In this document: positions 1 to 11,400 of the stretch, in pieces
Layout of the letters: every line of letters begins with the position of its first letter
Position numbering within the stretch: the stretch's first letter is position 1
Translations under genes and position numbers: made by a program
Source: Ophiura sarsii
Lineage: Eukaryota; Echinodermata; Ophiuroidea; Amphilepidida; Ophiuridae
Length of the DNA: 64,000 nt
Assembly: GCA_035610835.1 (NCBI GenBank)
Contig: CM069449.1
Location: forward strand, 58,952,183 to 59,016,182
Direction of reading: 5' to 3'
The notes under the pieces: generated by a model
What the model saw: only the letters and a program-made list of their open reading frames with translations
Databases searched by the model: none
What the model was told of the DNA's origin: nothing

Positions 1-1700
1 GGCAAACACACACGTAATGCATTTGATGAACTGTGCGCCCGTTGGGTTCATGTGCACCTACAGTTTTCTGCATTAATTCGCTGCTGTATAGATGCGGCGA
101 CAGGTGACGTCACACCGGGCAAAACGTGGCTAGTTGCTATTGTTCTTTGCCCGGCAGTTTGCGCGCGCATCATGTTTTGTTTAGGACCCGTGCTTTTAAA
201 ACTCGCGCCAAAGCATTATAAAGGGCAATACGGCATAGCGGACAGTGTTGTGGTCATATGCTGTTCCCTCAAGCGTGTATCGACAGTCCAGTCCCTTCAC
301 CCGTTGCGATAAACATTGGATGTAAACAACGGTCACCTCATCTATAGAGGCTAACCAATTTGGAGAGGAACAACTATAGTCTCCTTCATGTCCACAAGAT
401 AGTGACATCACTACGTCGTTCAATGATCACAGTGAATAAACACACACCCCTTCCGAAGGCGCTAGTGTATACACACATGCATAGAAAGACGGAGGATACC
501 TATGTGCATATATGCTGGGTCTGTAAAGTGACGTCACTGAACAAAAGTGAATTAACACACATGCCTTCCAAAGGAGCTAGTGTATACACACACGCATAGA
601 AAGACACCTATGTGTATCAATGCTAGGTCTGTAAAGTTACATCACTGTACAAAGGATGTGAAACAGACTATATTTGTTGCTAGGGTTACTTGAGGTGGGT
701 TTAAATCAAATAAATATATTTTCAAATTGTAAGCACATGCAACGTTCATTATTATACAATGTAATACTTTTAAATATTAGAAATATCACTACACTTATTT
801 AACTCATCAGTGGCATAGCCAGAGAGGGGTGGAGTAGTGATCCCCCCCCCCCATATTTGAGTCGTGTCGGTTGAGACTGGCACTGTCGGTCATCAAGCTC
901 AATGTTTCGCACCGGTTTTCGGGCGGGAGGACAGATGGATGCCATGTCACAACCCCCGCTCACAAGATTGTGACTCGGCAGCAATTCTCACAAATTGGCA
1001 GCCTACAACCCAGCTCACAAGATTGTGACTCGGCAGCAATTCTCAAAAATTGGCAGCCTGGTAAAGTCCTTGTCGGTTCACTTGGATTTTTTGCCCCCCC
1101 CACATGAAAAACCTTGCTACGCCACTGACACTGATTACAGAATAAAAATGAGTTCAGCTGCTAATTTTGCGCATTGGTATGCTCTTTATAATAACCTCTC
1201 ATCCTCCTCCACTCCTCAAAAAAAAAAATCCCCACTATCTAAATGGCCCCCACGGACCAACCAAGTTTCATCTTAAATACCTCCTTTCTTACATTAATTA
1301 TGGACTCTTTCTGGTCCCTACATATCACTTCCTTCACCGTCTTTGTTGCCCTTCCCCTTATCCTACACAGCCATTTTTTATGCCTGTCATCATGGTTACT
1401 CAGCTTTCAGGTATTGTATGCTTAGTACCTGTGGGAACTGTCCAGTACCTGTGCAGCAAAAATAACTGCACAGTAGCAGGGTTACTGGTACTGAGCAGCT
1501 ACTTTGGTGGTACTTCACTGGCACTTTAACTGTATCCATATTAGTCATCTGGACATATGGTACCTATACAGGTACTGGTAGTACAGTAACCCATGTGCCG
1601 GGAATAAGTAAATGACTGTGTATATAATTATAGGAATAACATGGGGCTTGCTAGCCATAAATCATCTTTCACATGCCTCAATAAGCTACACATTCAACCC
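1..1700. other. Non-coding region with tandem duplications
   Basis: No convincing gene. It contains two diverged tandem units (period 114) around 430-650 sharing a GCTAGTGTATACACACA core, and a 55-bp tandem pair at 958-1054 (core CACAAGATTGTGACTCGGCA). It also has short poly-C and poly-A tracts. Small open frames here show no recognisable domain. Confidence 0.5.
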
Positions 1701-1720
1701 TCTCATCTGAGTATTGTGCT

Positions 1721-2395
1721 AAGGCTATATTAAAAAAATCTTTTGTATCAACGCTCTTCAGTTTTTCAAAACCTAATGCGAAATGCGATTTTTAAAGGTT
1801 TTTTTTATAAATATAAAATATTGAAATCCTTGTAAAGAGACCTTTTGTATTTAAAATGATGTGATCAATGAAAATCTGTGAACCTTTGGGATTTTATTTT
1901 TGAAACAAAAAGAAGAAAAAAGAAAGAAGATTTTTTCTCTTTTAACGTGCATCAATAACAAACGCGCGCTGGAGCTTTGAGACAAAAGATTTTTTTAATA
2001 TAGCCTAATAAAATATGTATACAGACAGAGACAATCTGAGTTACATATTTCTGAAGCTATATTAAAAAAATCATTTGTCTCAAAGCTCCCGCGCGTGTTA
2101 GTTAATTGGTGCCCGTAAGAAGAAAAAAAATCCTGAAAAAAAAAATCCAAAAATTTCACAGATTTTTCCGATTTTCATTGTCCAAAAAGGAAAAAAAAAT
2201 CCCAACATTTCACAGATTTGTCACATTTTCATTGGTCACATCATTTTAAATACAAAAGTTCACTTTTACAAGGATTTCAATATTTTATATTTGTTAAAAA
2301 TAAAAAAAAAAACTTTAAAAAAAAAAATCGCATTCCGTATTAGGTTTTGAAAAACTGAAGAGCTTTGAGACAAAAGATATTTTTAATATAGCCTA
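1721..2395. mobile_element. Head-to-head pair of hairpin MITEs
   Basis: Four copies of one terminus, AGGCTATATTAAAAAAATC and its complement, occur at 1721, about 2007, about 2054 and 2395. Units 1721-2007 and 2054-2395 are therefore each bounded by inverted ends and are themselves in opposite orientation, giving one large hairpin. Between the termini lie AAACCTAATGCG(A/G)AATGCG and GCGCGxGGGAGCTTTGAGAC motifs. A third copy lies at about 25836-26087. No coding capacity. Confidence 0.7.
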
Positions 2396-2829
2396 TCTAT
2401 CATGCACCTTATGACTGCACTAAAGGAAACAATATTTACAATACTTGTAAAAAAATCGATTTTATGTGTAAAGAAAGGAGAAATCAGATTAAACAACACA
2501 GCATAATACTGTAAAATTTGTCTAAAATTGTTGCAGCAGTAAAGTGCAGTGAAACGATGTTAATAAATTCTATGGAACCCACATGGTTTTTGTCATCTTG
2601 AATAGTTAAATGCAATTGGTTTTATATTATTTGATACACAAGAAATGTTCAATTCAGCTTGTAAATTGTATTACAAATTATTTTCCTATGTTAGCTTACC
2701 CCCACACGTGAGATTAGTGAGCAAGTTATAATGTACAATTTACATGGGAAATATTCTAAATTTAAAGATTGGTACACTACACAGGCAAACACACTACAAT
2801 TATTTAAAGGCATTTATTTTGAAATGTCT

Positions 2830-3093
2830 AAGGCCCCCCCCCCAAAAAAAAAGTTTGTCTCAAATGACCCGCGCGCATTCCCGAAACCGCCCGCGTTAGG
2901 GGTTTTTTTTGTGGGGGTTTTTTTTCCAATTTTTTTTTCCTTTGTCAATTTTCTCAAAAAAATCTTGCAAAATCCAACTTTTTGACCAAACAAATAACGA
3001 TCAGGTCTAAATTGAAAAAATCAATAAAAATCTGTAGACCGCATTAGATTTTCAGTCTCTCAATGTCATTTGAGACAAACTTTTTTTTGCCTA
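2830..3093. mobile_element. MITE with TTTGTCTCAAATGAC termini
   Basis: The left end AGGC-polyC-polyA-GTTTGTCTCAAATGAC is repeated inverted at the right end (GTCATTTGAGACAAAC-polyT-GCCT). TA lies on both sides, as in TA-target DNA transposons. Non-coding, about 260 bp. Confidence 0.6.
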
Positions 3094-3193
3094 ATAAGTG
3101 TTCCATTCCCTCTAAGGATTTTTCACCTTGAGCCAATTTGGACACGGACAGTTTGTGATAAAATTGGCACAACAAGCAATCATTTGTTGTTAT

Positions 3194-3447
3194 GGCGACG
3201 AAAAAAAGAAACCCTGTTCTACGGGCAAACGGGACCTCTCAAGATGGGTCGGGCGTATGTGTTTTTTAAAAACCTTTTTCCCTCTTGAAAATCAAACAAA
3301 TCTGTAAAAATATTGCCGTATTTTGACACTCCAAAATAAATATTTGGGTCGGTATTCATTTGCACGTGAACATTTTTTCACCTATTTCTAAAATAAAAAA
3401 AATGGGCCGGTCGGGCCCGTAGAACAGGGCTTCTTTTTTCCGTCGCC
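3194..3447. mobile_element. MITE with GGCGAC / GTTCTACGGGC termini
   Basis: The left end GGCGACGAAAAAAAGAAACC then CTGTTCTACGGGC is matched by the inverted right end GCCCGTAGAACAGG then GTCGCC. Related copies are at 15434-15805 and, more diverged, 26460-27003; partial pieces are near 23650 and 24690. No coding capacity. Confidence 0.65.
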
Positions 3448-3449
3448 TA

Positions 3450-4890
3450 TTCTCTACAAATATTCCACAAAAATGTCTCAACCAATTTATCATATTGGTG
3501 ACCCAATGGTGCAATGTGGGTATTATGTGTTACTTACGAGGTCTATACAGATAGATTATTTATACAAATTATTTGGAAAAGTAAAAACAATTGTTAAACC
3601 TGGCAATTTATTTTTCCGATCAATAGAGCACATCAAGTTTGGCAATGCAAGTAGAGAGTTACTGTTTCTTTGTTTTTATAACGTGTGGATTTTAGTTTCA
3701 TGTACTTTATATATAAATTATAATTAATTATCACCAATCGAAACACCTCAATATGTTAACAATAAATAGAATTTGCTATATCATATATGGCTTAGTTCTG
3801 AAGAAGTCGGAGCTATCCTACGAACATTTCAACAATTTTAAACCTGCACAGCGTTCAACCCAATATAACTTTTCATTTACAATGATTACGAATACCTGTA
3901 TAAAAGGTCTATCGCATAATACAATATGCTATATCAAAATAAACAATAAATAACTAACTATAAACTTAGGGTTCAAACTTGTGGAAAAGTATATTTTTAG
4001 TGCCATTAAACTTTTCATGCCGTTCAAAAATGTAAAAATAGAACAATTAAGAAACTCAAAAATTATCAGCAACTGTTTAAAAATGGCAAGTGCAAAGTTA
4101 ATATAAATAATATGTGCAAAAATGAATCTGGTGAGATCTGGTGAGAGCCGAGTAGCCCACACATGCAGTGTTATGAGGACCTAAGACACACACAGTCATT
4201 TTGTTATAGGGAAGCACCCTCATATTTCTACCAAATTGGGGTTTGTGTAATGCTCAACCTTTTTTGGGACGAGTTTGAACAATTGGTCTTATAGAGCAGT
4301 TGGAGGTTGAAAGGTATCCTCCCAACATGATTTTGGTGTTCAAAAATGCGGGGGTGGGGTGGTGTGGCGTTTTGACACTGCCTAAATCACTTATAAGCTC
4401 ATTGTTTTAAGACAGTAAGAAACACTGAATTCTACTCAAAACTGACTGAAAATGGCATAAAAACCAAACTTTTGACATAGACCAGTTTCAAGCTGCACTG
4501 GGTCATAGTAAGCGGCTAAGATGTATAAGTATACCCTATTTAGAGAACTGAAAAAGAGGGACGAAAAGGAGTCAGCGCCACTCCCCCCACCTCCCATATA
4601 ATGATCCAGTGTGAGTGCCCCCAGGTATCAGACCAGGTGAGTTTAGACTTAATGGCAATTTCCCACACGGTTATAATGACAACCAACATGTAGTTGGTTA
4701 AACATGAATATAATTCACTCATACAAAAAAGGTGTTTTTTTTAAATATTTCATTTCTAGTTGCAGCATAAACTGCACAAAAGGAAAGTAAAATTTGCTGC
4801 TGAATTCATAGACTGAATCCCTCCTGCCTTCAACATTTTACAAATGGCGCTCAATGTGAAGACTGAAAAAATACAGTTATTACAGCGAGT
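3450..4890. other. Region downstream of CBS, no gene recognised
   Basis: AT-rich. Two small open frames (84 and 66 codons, 3473-3953) have no recognisable domain. The second overlaps the hammerhead-like CTGAAGAAGTCGGAG motif at 3798-3824, so it is more likely element-derived than a gene. Confidence 0.4.
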
Positions 4891-4894
4891 GCTG

Positions 4895-4900
4895 TTTATT
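4895..4900 (-). promoter_or_regulatory. Candidate poly(A) signal for CBS
   Basis: AATAAA on the minus strand about 390 nt after the CBS stop codon, the first canonical hexamer I noticed downstream. Unproven; another site could be used. Confidence 0.35.
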
Positions 4901-5291
4901 TTGTAACTTGCTCCACACTATGTTAGTGATGTACACCACATGACTCGATGGTGCTTTCTAAAATACTTCCCCTTATAGTGCAATGTAAATATTCTGAATG
5001 GGCACTTAATTTGAACCGGCCAATCAGGTGTACACGAGCCATATTTATGGAATACTTTTTGAATGAGTTCTATTTTAAGTCTCTTGATTTGGTGAACCAA
5101 TTTTTCAAATGGTGGCTATGTAGAAGGAAATCAAACACAGTCTAGCTTCATTTAACTCGAATATCAGATGTGGCTCAAAATGCACAGGATTTTCAAAATG
5201 TATCCACTAAAGGCTCCTTTATCCGACCATCGATATCGTCATGTTGGAATGTTTGAAAAAGTCTTGCCGTGAGCCAGGAGTCCTGTGAGAT

Positions 5292-5410
5292 TTATGGTGA
5301 GAGCGGGACAACATAGTCTGGTTGGTTATGTGTAACATAGTTGAGGAGATCAATACGAGTGGCAAGGCCAAAGATCATCTGCTTTGTGTTCATTAACTCT
5401 TTTCCAGAAT
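5292..5410 (-). CDS. CBS: CBS terminal coding exon 12
   Basis: Encodes [20 protein letters not shown], then [19 protein letters not shown] and TAA (5294-5292). [15 protein letters not shown] matches the FGVVTAIDLLNFV end of animal CBS. The acceptor is CTCACAG. This C-terminal tail differs from the human one in sequence but is similar in length. Confidence 0.93.
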
Positions 5411-8400
5411 CTGTGAGTAGTATAGGGAAAAATAGAAATGATATTATCATATCAGTACAATGAATCAACTGTGGACTGAAGACATAGTGTAGTTTTGGTC
5501 TCAGTCATGCATCGAGTCTTTGATGGAATAAAGTGCATCATACAATTACAACGTGGTAGTTTATTCTACCGTGTGATTGATGCATGCTGGCACCTGAAGT
5601 ACACTTTATCCAGACTTATTACTGTTCATATGTGACCCGTCATGTCAAAATGGACATGTTGAAGGCCCGAGTCAAAACTGAGTTATTGATGACCTGAAAG
5701 AGCACATATTAAGCATTAAAATGACACCATGTTGAAGGTAACACCGAGGTGTATTGCCAATAATACTTACATAATTTCTGGTTGTGTACCACCAGTACAA
5801 AGTGATCATGGTCAAGTATACGTGACAATTCTCCCAATGTATTGTCCAATGTGACCTGTAAACAGGGAAAATGTATTAGATAGCATGGTAATGGCTAAAT
5901 AAATATAAAAAAAGTTGCTGATTATTTCTATATTTCTTACATGTTTTGTAGTTGTAGATCTCACCACGCAGCAACATTAACCCTTTGAACACTGGCGGCC
6001 GGTATAAAGCCTAATATGCGTATCGTATATACACTGGCGGCCGGTATAAAGTCGCTGGTGTGTGCACACTGTTTACAATCAATTGAGGGATATCTCCATC
6101 GAATATAAACATGCCCTTTGACCCGGAGAGTACTTGTGGGCTACAGGCTGCACATAGTTGGTCTTAAACTGCGTTGAAGACGATATCTATGCTGATAACT
6201 GGGGGTTATTTCATCAATTCGGTCAGAATTTCGGGATTTTTCAATGGCGCCGTCGGCAGCAGATATTTTAGCAAGGGTCATGGACTCTGATACGGAGGAT
6301 ATATATGATTCTGACAATAGTAATAAGGATGAACAAGACACGGTAAGCATGCATAGGGCAACTAAAAAAGTCCTAGTAACTGTTACGGCAACGTAACAGA
6401 CAGTGACATTATGCCCTATTTAGGGGTATTTCGGCAGGGGTGTCAGGGTGGGGCTACCGTTTACTCAGGGGTGTCAGTGTTCAAAGGGTTAACAAATGAA
6501 TATACAGCGTATCCCAAGAAACTGGGTCCAAAGATTGGCAAGTTAATTTATTTCTTCTTAATACATTTGCCATTCAGGCTTTGGATAGAGAGTGTATTTT
6601 TAAAGTCTCTAAAAATGCTAAAAATCAGTATGACATATCCAATTCATAGAAGGCCCCACACCACCAAATCAGTTCCCTATTGCTTTGTGTGGTTAAGAGG
6701 TCAAGTTTGTGTTAATTTTTTCACCTTTAAAGCAAACTGGTTCATTCAAATCAGTGTTTTTATTGAAGATCTAGATGTCTTCTGCTTCAAAACAATCACT
6801 TTTGTGGGGGGTCACCACCAGCATTTTTTTCCGCTACGGGCCAATGATATCTATCTTAGGTACGACAGACTGCCTTCATCCTAAGATCAGAGATTCTAGC
6901 TCTAAATTGGTGGAAACAGTGAAATCATGTAAAATTATACCATTCAAGAAAAAGCTAGAGATTTTGGGTCTGATGTAGAGGAAATAATCTACAAATGCAA
7001 AATAATGAAACATTTACAGCATTTATTACCTTTTCTGGGATGTTAAATTTAGACTTATGGTGGGGTCAATCTTAATTTCAAACACTGCCGTGTAATATCA
7101 GAATGCAAAATATGATTTGGTGGTGTGTACTCAGAATTGTTAACGAGTCCAGCTGTGACAATATATGTCACCTGTCACGTCAAAATGGACATGTTGGTGG
7201 CCCGAATCAAATCTGAGTTATTGGCATGACTTGAATAAGCACATTTTAAAATTTGAAATGATACAATGTTGAATGTAATTGGACTTAGTAATCATAAGAT
7301 ATGATTTGAAGAATCAAAATGTGGTCTATTATTTTCTTTATATTTCAATAAATATGTTGGCCTCTGTCTCAAAACTGTGTTTGCCGACAACATGTCCTTT
7401 TTGACGCGACTGGTCACATATGTTGGCTGGTTGGGGAATGTATCTTGGGTGGGTTGTGAGGCTCCAGGGTTAAAATTAGTACCTATTTTAAGGATAATTT
7501 TACTGCGGACAAGTACCTATATCGAAGAATTGTTCTCAAAATATTTAGTTTGGCAAATAATTGTTGGGTATCAGTTACTGTTCCGATTCAGTCGAAGGCC
7601 ATCATCTGAAGAGATTAGTCATGAAAATTCCTATTGCCTAAAGGTTGACTCATCATTCATAGTTGGGCAATTATATGTGTTAGAGTACATTGTTTAGGGT
7701 AGATTATATTCTTTTACTCACTGATTTGCACTGTTTGTAAACCACATCCGAGACTGGTGCTGTCATCTTAACTTTCCCGGCTAGCATGTGTGACATTAGG
7801 CCGCCCAGGGTCACAACTCCTGCAACGAGGCTGGAAAAGGAGAAAAATAGTAATTTTCACTGCAAATCTTAAAATCTTGTACTTAGGCAACAACCCCTCT
7901 TTCAACAATGTTCAAAATTTAAAATAATAAAACATATTGTTGAACATTTCCCAACAATTTTCCACAAAAATAATAGTTGGTATGGCCTGTAGAAAGTAGA
8001 ACAGGTTTTTTCTCTTCTTGATCCATTTCCAGTTTTGTTCTTTCCATAAAGTTTATAGGTGAGTGTTCTGATTAGTTTTCCCATTTTCTGTGAAGTTAAC
8101 TGTGGAGTATTCACTGCTATGTATGACATTTTATGCAATCTTAAGGCCAAACAAATAAGGTCCGTCTCAAAAGCCTGCCCCCATTGGTATGTGAAATGAG
8201 CTGGTCTATGCCGGGGGCTAAAAAACTTATTTTTTTGATTTTTTAAAAATAAGTTTAAAAAATGTTCTCTGTAATTATATAAGCTTGGAGAAGCAAAAAA
8301 AAGAAAGAAAATCGCATACCTTCTAAAAAAAAATCAAAAAAAAATTAAATTGCACAGCACTTAGCTTTTTTGCACAATGTTTCTGAGACGAAGTTTCTTC

Positions 8401-11400
8401 TTTGTTTGGCCTCTTAAGTGTTTCACCAAAAGAGGAACCCTGAAGCATTACCAGCATGCTTTACTTTCATCACCTGCTTAGTGGTTTCAGTCTCTACTAA
8501 TTCCCATTGGTATACAAAAAAAATATCAAAATCTTCTGTTATATTTGACCAGGATCTTTCACCCCTAATATGGGTCTGGACTTCTTTACTTACCCTGCTT
8601 CATTGACAACAGGTAATTGATCAAATCCTTCTCTATTCATGATATCAATAGCATCTTCTATGGTGACTGATGGCAGCACTGTCAGAGGAGCACCCAGCTC
8701 CAGAATGGAGATTTTCTTTGTCCACCACCTGAAAGGTCAAAGATCAAAAAGGTTGAATATTACACATCGGAAAAAGTGTACTTTAGGTCCCAGATACTGG
8801 TATACCAGTATTGGTCGATACTGGTACATGAATTTTGCCAGTATCGCTCGATACTGGAACAATTTACATGTTCCAGTATCGGTCGATACTGGGACATCAA
8901 ATTGTGTTCCAGTATCGACCGATACTGGAACACTTCATGTGTTCCAGTATCGCCCGATACTGGAACGGTTTTATTCCAGTATCGATCGATACTGGAACAA
9001 ATTAAATGTTCCAGTATCGCCCAATACTGGAACATTTTGTTCCAGTATCGCTCGATACTGGAACATGTAAATCGTTCCAGTATCGCTCGATACTAGATCA
9101 TCTGGACGCTAAAGTACACTGTTTCCAAATGTCTAATTCAGGACAAATTAAGTAATTTCAGACAATTTTCACAATAAAAGCAAAAAATGCCAATCGTTGG
9201 GCGCGCGTTTTTCACACTACCCCCCGCCCCCCCCCCCCCGTTTCACCTCTTAAATGGATATGCTCGTGCATCTACTGGTCAATCATCCCCCTCCTGAGTG
9301 TCAACAACACATTTACGCAACTGGAGAAGCTGGTTCGCCACGGTCTGTTCTCTGGTGGGTTTTCTAAACAAAAAAGTATTACTTGCTTGTCTTTGCTTTG
9401 ACGGATAGATTTTTTGGTAATACCCTGGATTTATCACCCAAACTTTGCGGTGACGCTTTACCACATGGTCACAGGTCACTAATAGGTATATCAAATAAGG
9501 TGGGATCGTTTCAAAAAATCCTTAAAATCGTGATACGTGTCTCTATTTTAAATAGAAGTTGTCAAAAAAACATAACATTTTTGGTATCATATTAATGAAA
9601 ATTTATCCAGCTACCGAATAAAAAAAGAATTAAAGCCACATGCTTAGCAACAGTAAAGTTATCAATCTAAACGTCGAGTGAGTCAAGGGTGGGAGCGGTG
9701 GACGAGGAGCCGGTGGACGAGGAGCCCATAGGTTTGTACACAAAATAGCGGAAAACTAGAACTTTTGAAATTGATGCCATTTTAAAAGTATACATAGGAA
9801 AGTTTTCAAACTTCTCATATGTGTTAATAACATGTGCCTGCTACTATGAATACTAATATTGAATTGTTATCTAGACATTCTCTACTAGAATATGATGTTC
9901 AATTCAGGGAGTGTTTTAATGTAAAAAATACACAGTTTTATTCATTTTATTGATTAAACAATGGCCAAATCGCAGTCTCTCTATTTCATTTGTGTGACTC
10001 TTCAGTCCTTTTCTACCCTGGGTAGTAAAACATTTAACTAAAAAAGCCAGAAGTATTTCTTCACAGAATTGTTCATAGATTTATGAAAAATTTGCTATTT
10101 AGACCTATTTTGGACCACCCTGTATTCAAAATAAAAGGAACTTTAACGATATTCATGTAGTTCATTTTGATAATCATTTTCTTTTAAATTAAATGGTCCA
10201 TGCTAACTAAATTTCATAGAATATTATATACAAACATTAATTTTATGCATTATTTCATCATAATTTTAGACACCCTGTACTTTTCCTGTGTACATTTTGG
10301 GCAAATGATTCTTAGCAAATTTGGTAGCACCTTCTGCGGTTGTTCTGATTTTGGTGACTATTTTCAGCTAAACCCTAATTGTACAAACTATCAAACTATT
10401 TTGTGAGGAGCAAAAACGATCAAATTTGTTATGTTCCACCCTGTAAAAATTGTACACACCCTGTATAATTTGATTCTTTTTTGCAAAAATAAAAAACCTT
10501 GAATCTTAAGCTTTCCAACAATATATAGTTTGTGGGTCATTAAGTATGTAAAACTTAAGTTTTGTCCCGTTTAATCAGAATTGGTGCATTTCTCAACATT
10601 ATTAGAAGTGAAACTTTTTTTTGGACCAGTTTGTGACTTCTGACCACATCAAGACATGATCATGATGATGAGGTCGTTCTTGTGTCAATTCAATATTAAT
10701 GATGTTGCAGTTATCTCCATGGGCAAAATCGTTTCGACCTTTGGAGCTATAAACCGGCTTAGTGTAGATAAACTCAAGTATCTAGAGAAAACTACCAGTA
10801 CTTAACTTAAGTATAACAAATTACTGCATGCATCAATAATCAATAATCAATAATCATCTTAGCACTGCCCAGCAACAGGGAACGTGTTAAACCGTGCTTA
10901 CAAGGTATTCTAAGCTGGATAGAGCAAAAAAACTGTCAGTCATTCAAAGGGGCGGTCCACATAGTTCCCGGGATCCAATAGGATTGCATTTTGGTGACAT
11001 GTTAGAAGGGAAAATTACCCGTCGGTGACTGAATGTTACAGGTTGCTAGCTTAATTGGTTCGTGTGTGGCGCTCTTCTAAAAACACAGTGCACAAACGGG
11101 CTGAAGTTTGCAGAAATTGGTAATTGATATAACACGGCGGGAGAAAGAACGGCACTTCAACCGACACTGTCATGAAAATATCCCCGGTCCACATAGCTAT
11201 CATTATTATTTTTCAAGCTAAAAAAGATAGGTTAAAGAGTAGTAAATTCTGCAGAAGATGATCCATGTTATAAGTGTTTTGAACATATACTTTTTACACA
11301 GGGTCCATAACTAGTTGATAGTGTATTTCTTCAACACGGAGCGTGAGGCTAAGGTCACGGTCCAATTACACGGGTCTGTGTGGCGTGCATACGGAAAACG

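Noticed and set aside
3473..3953. Two small plus-strand genes downstream of CBS
   Set aside because: No recognisable domain, AT-rich composition, and an overlap with an element-type terminal motif.
8639..9096. Open frames of 91-143 codons with repeated [12 protein letters not shown] peptides
   Set aside because: They are translations of the palindromic array in several frames on both strands, with no start context or conserved domain.
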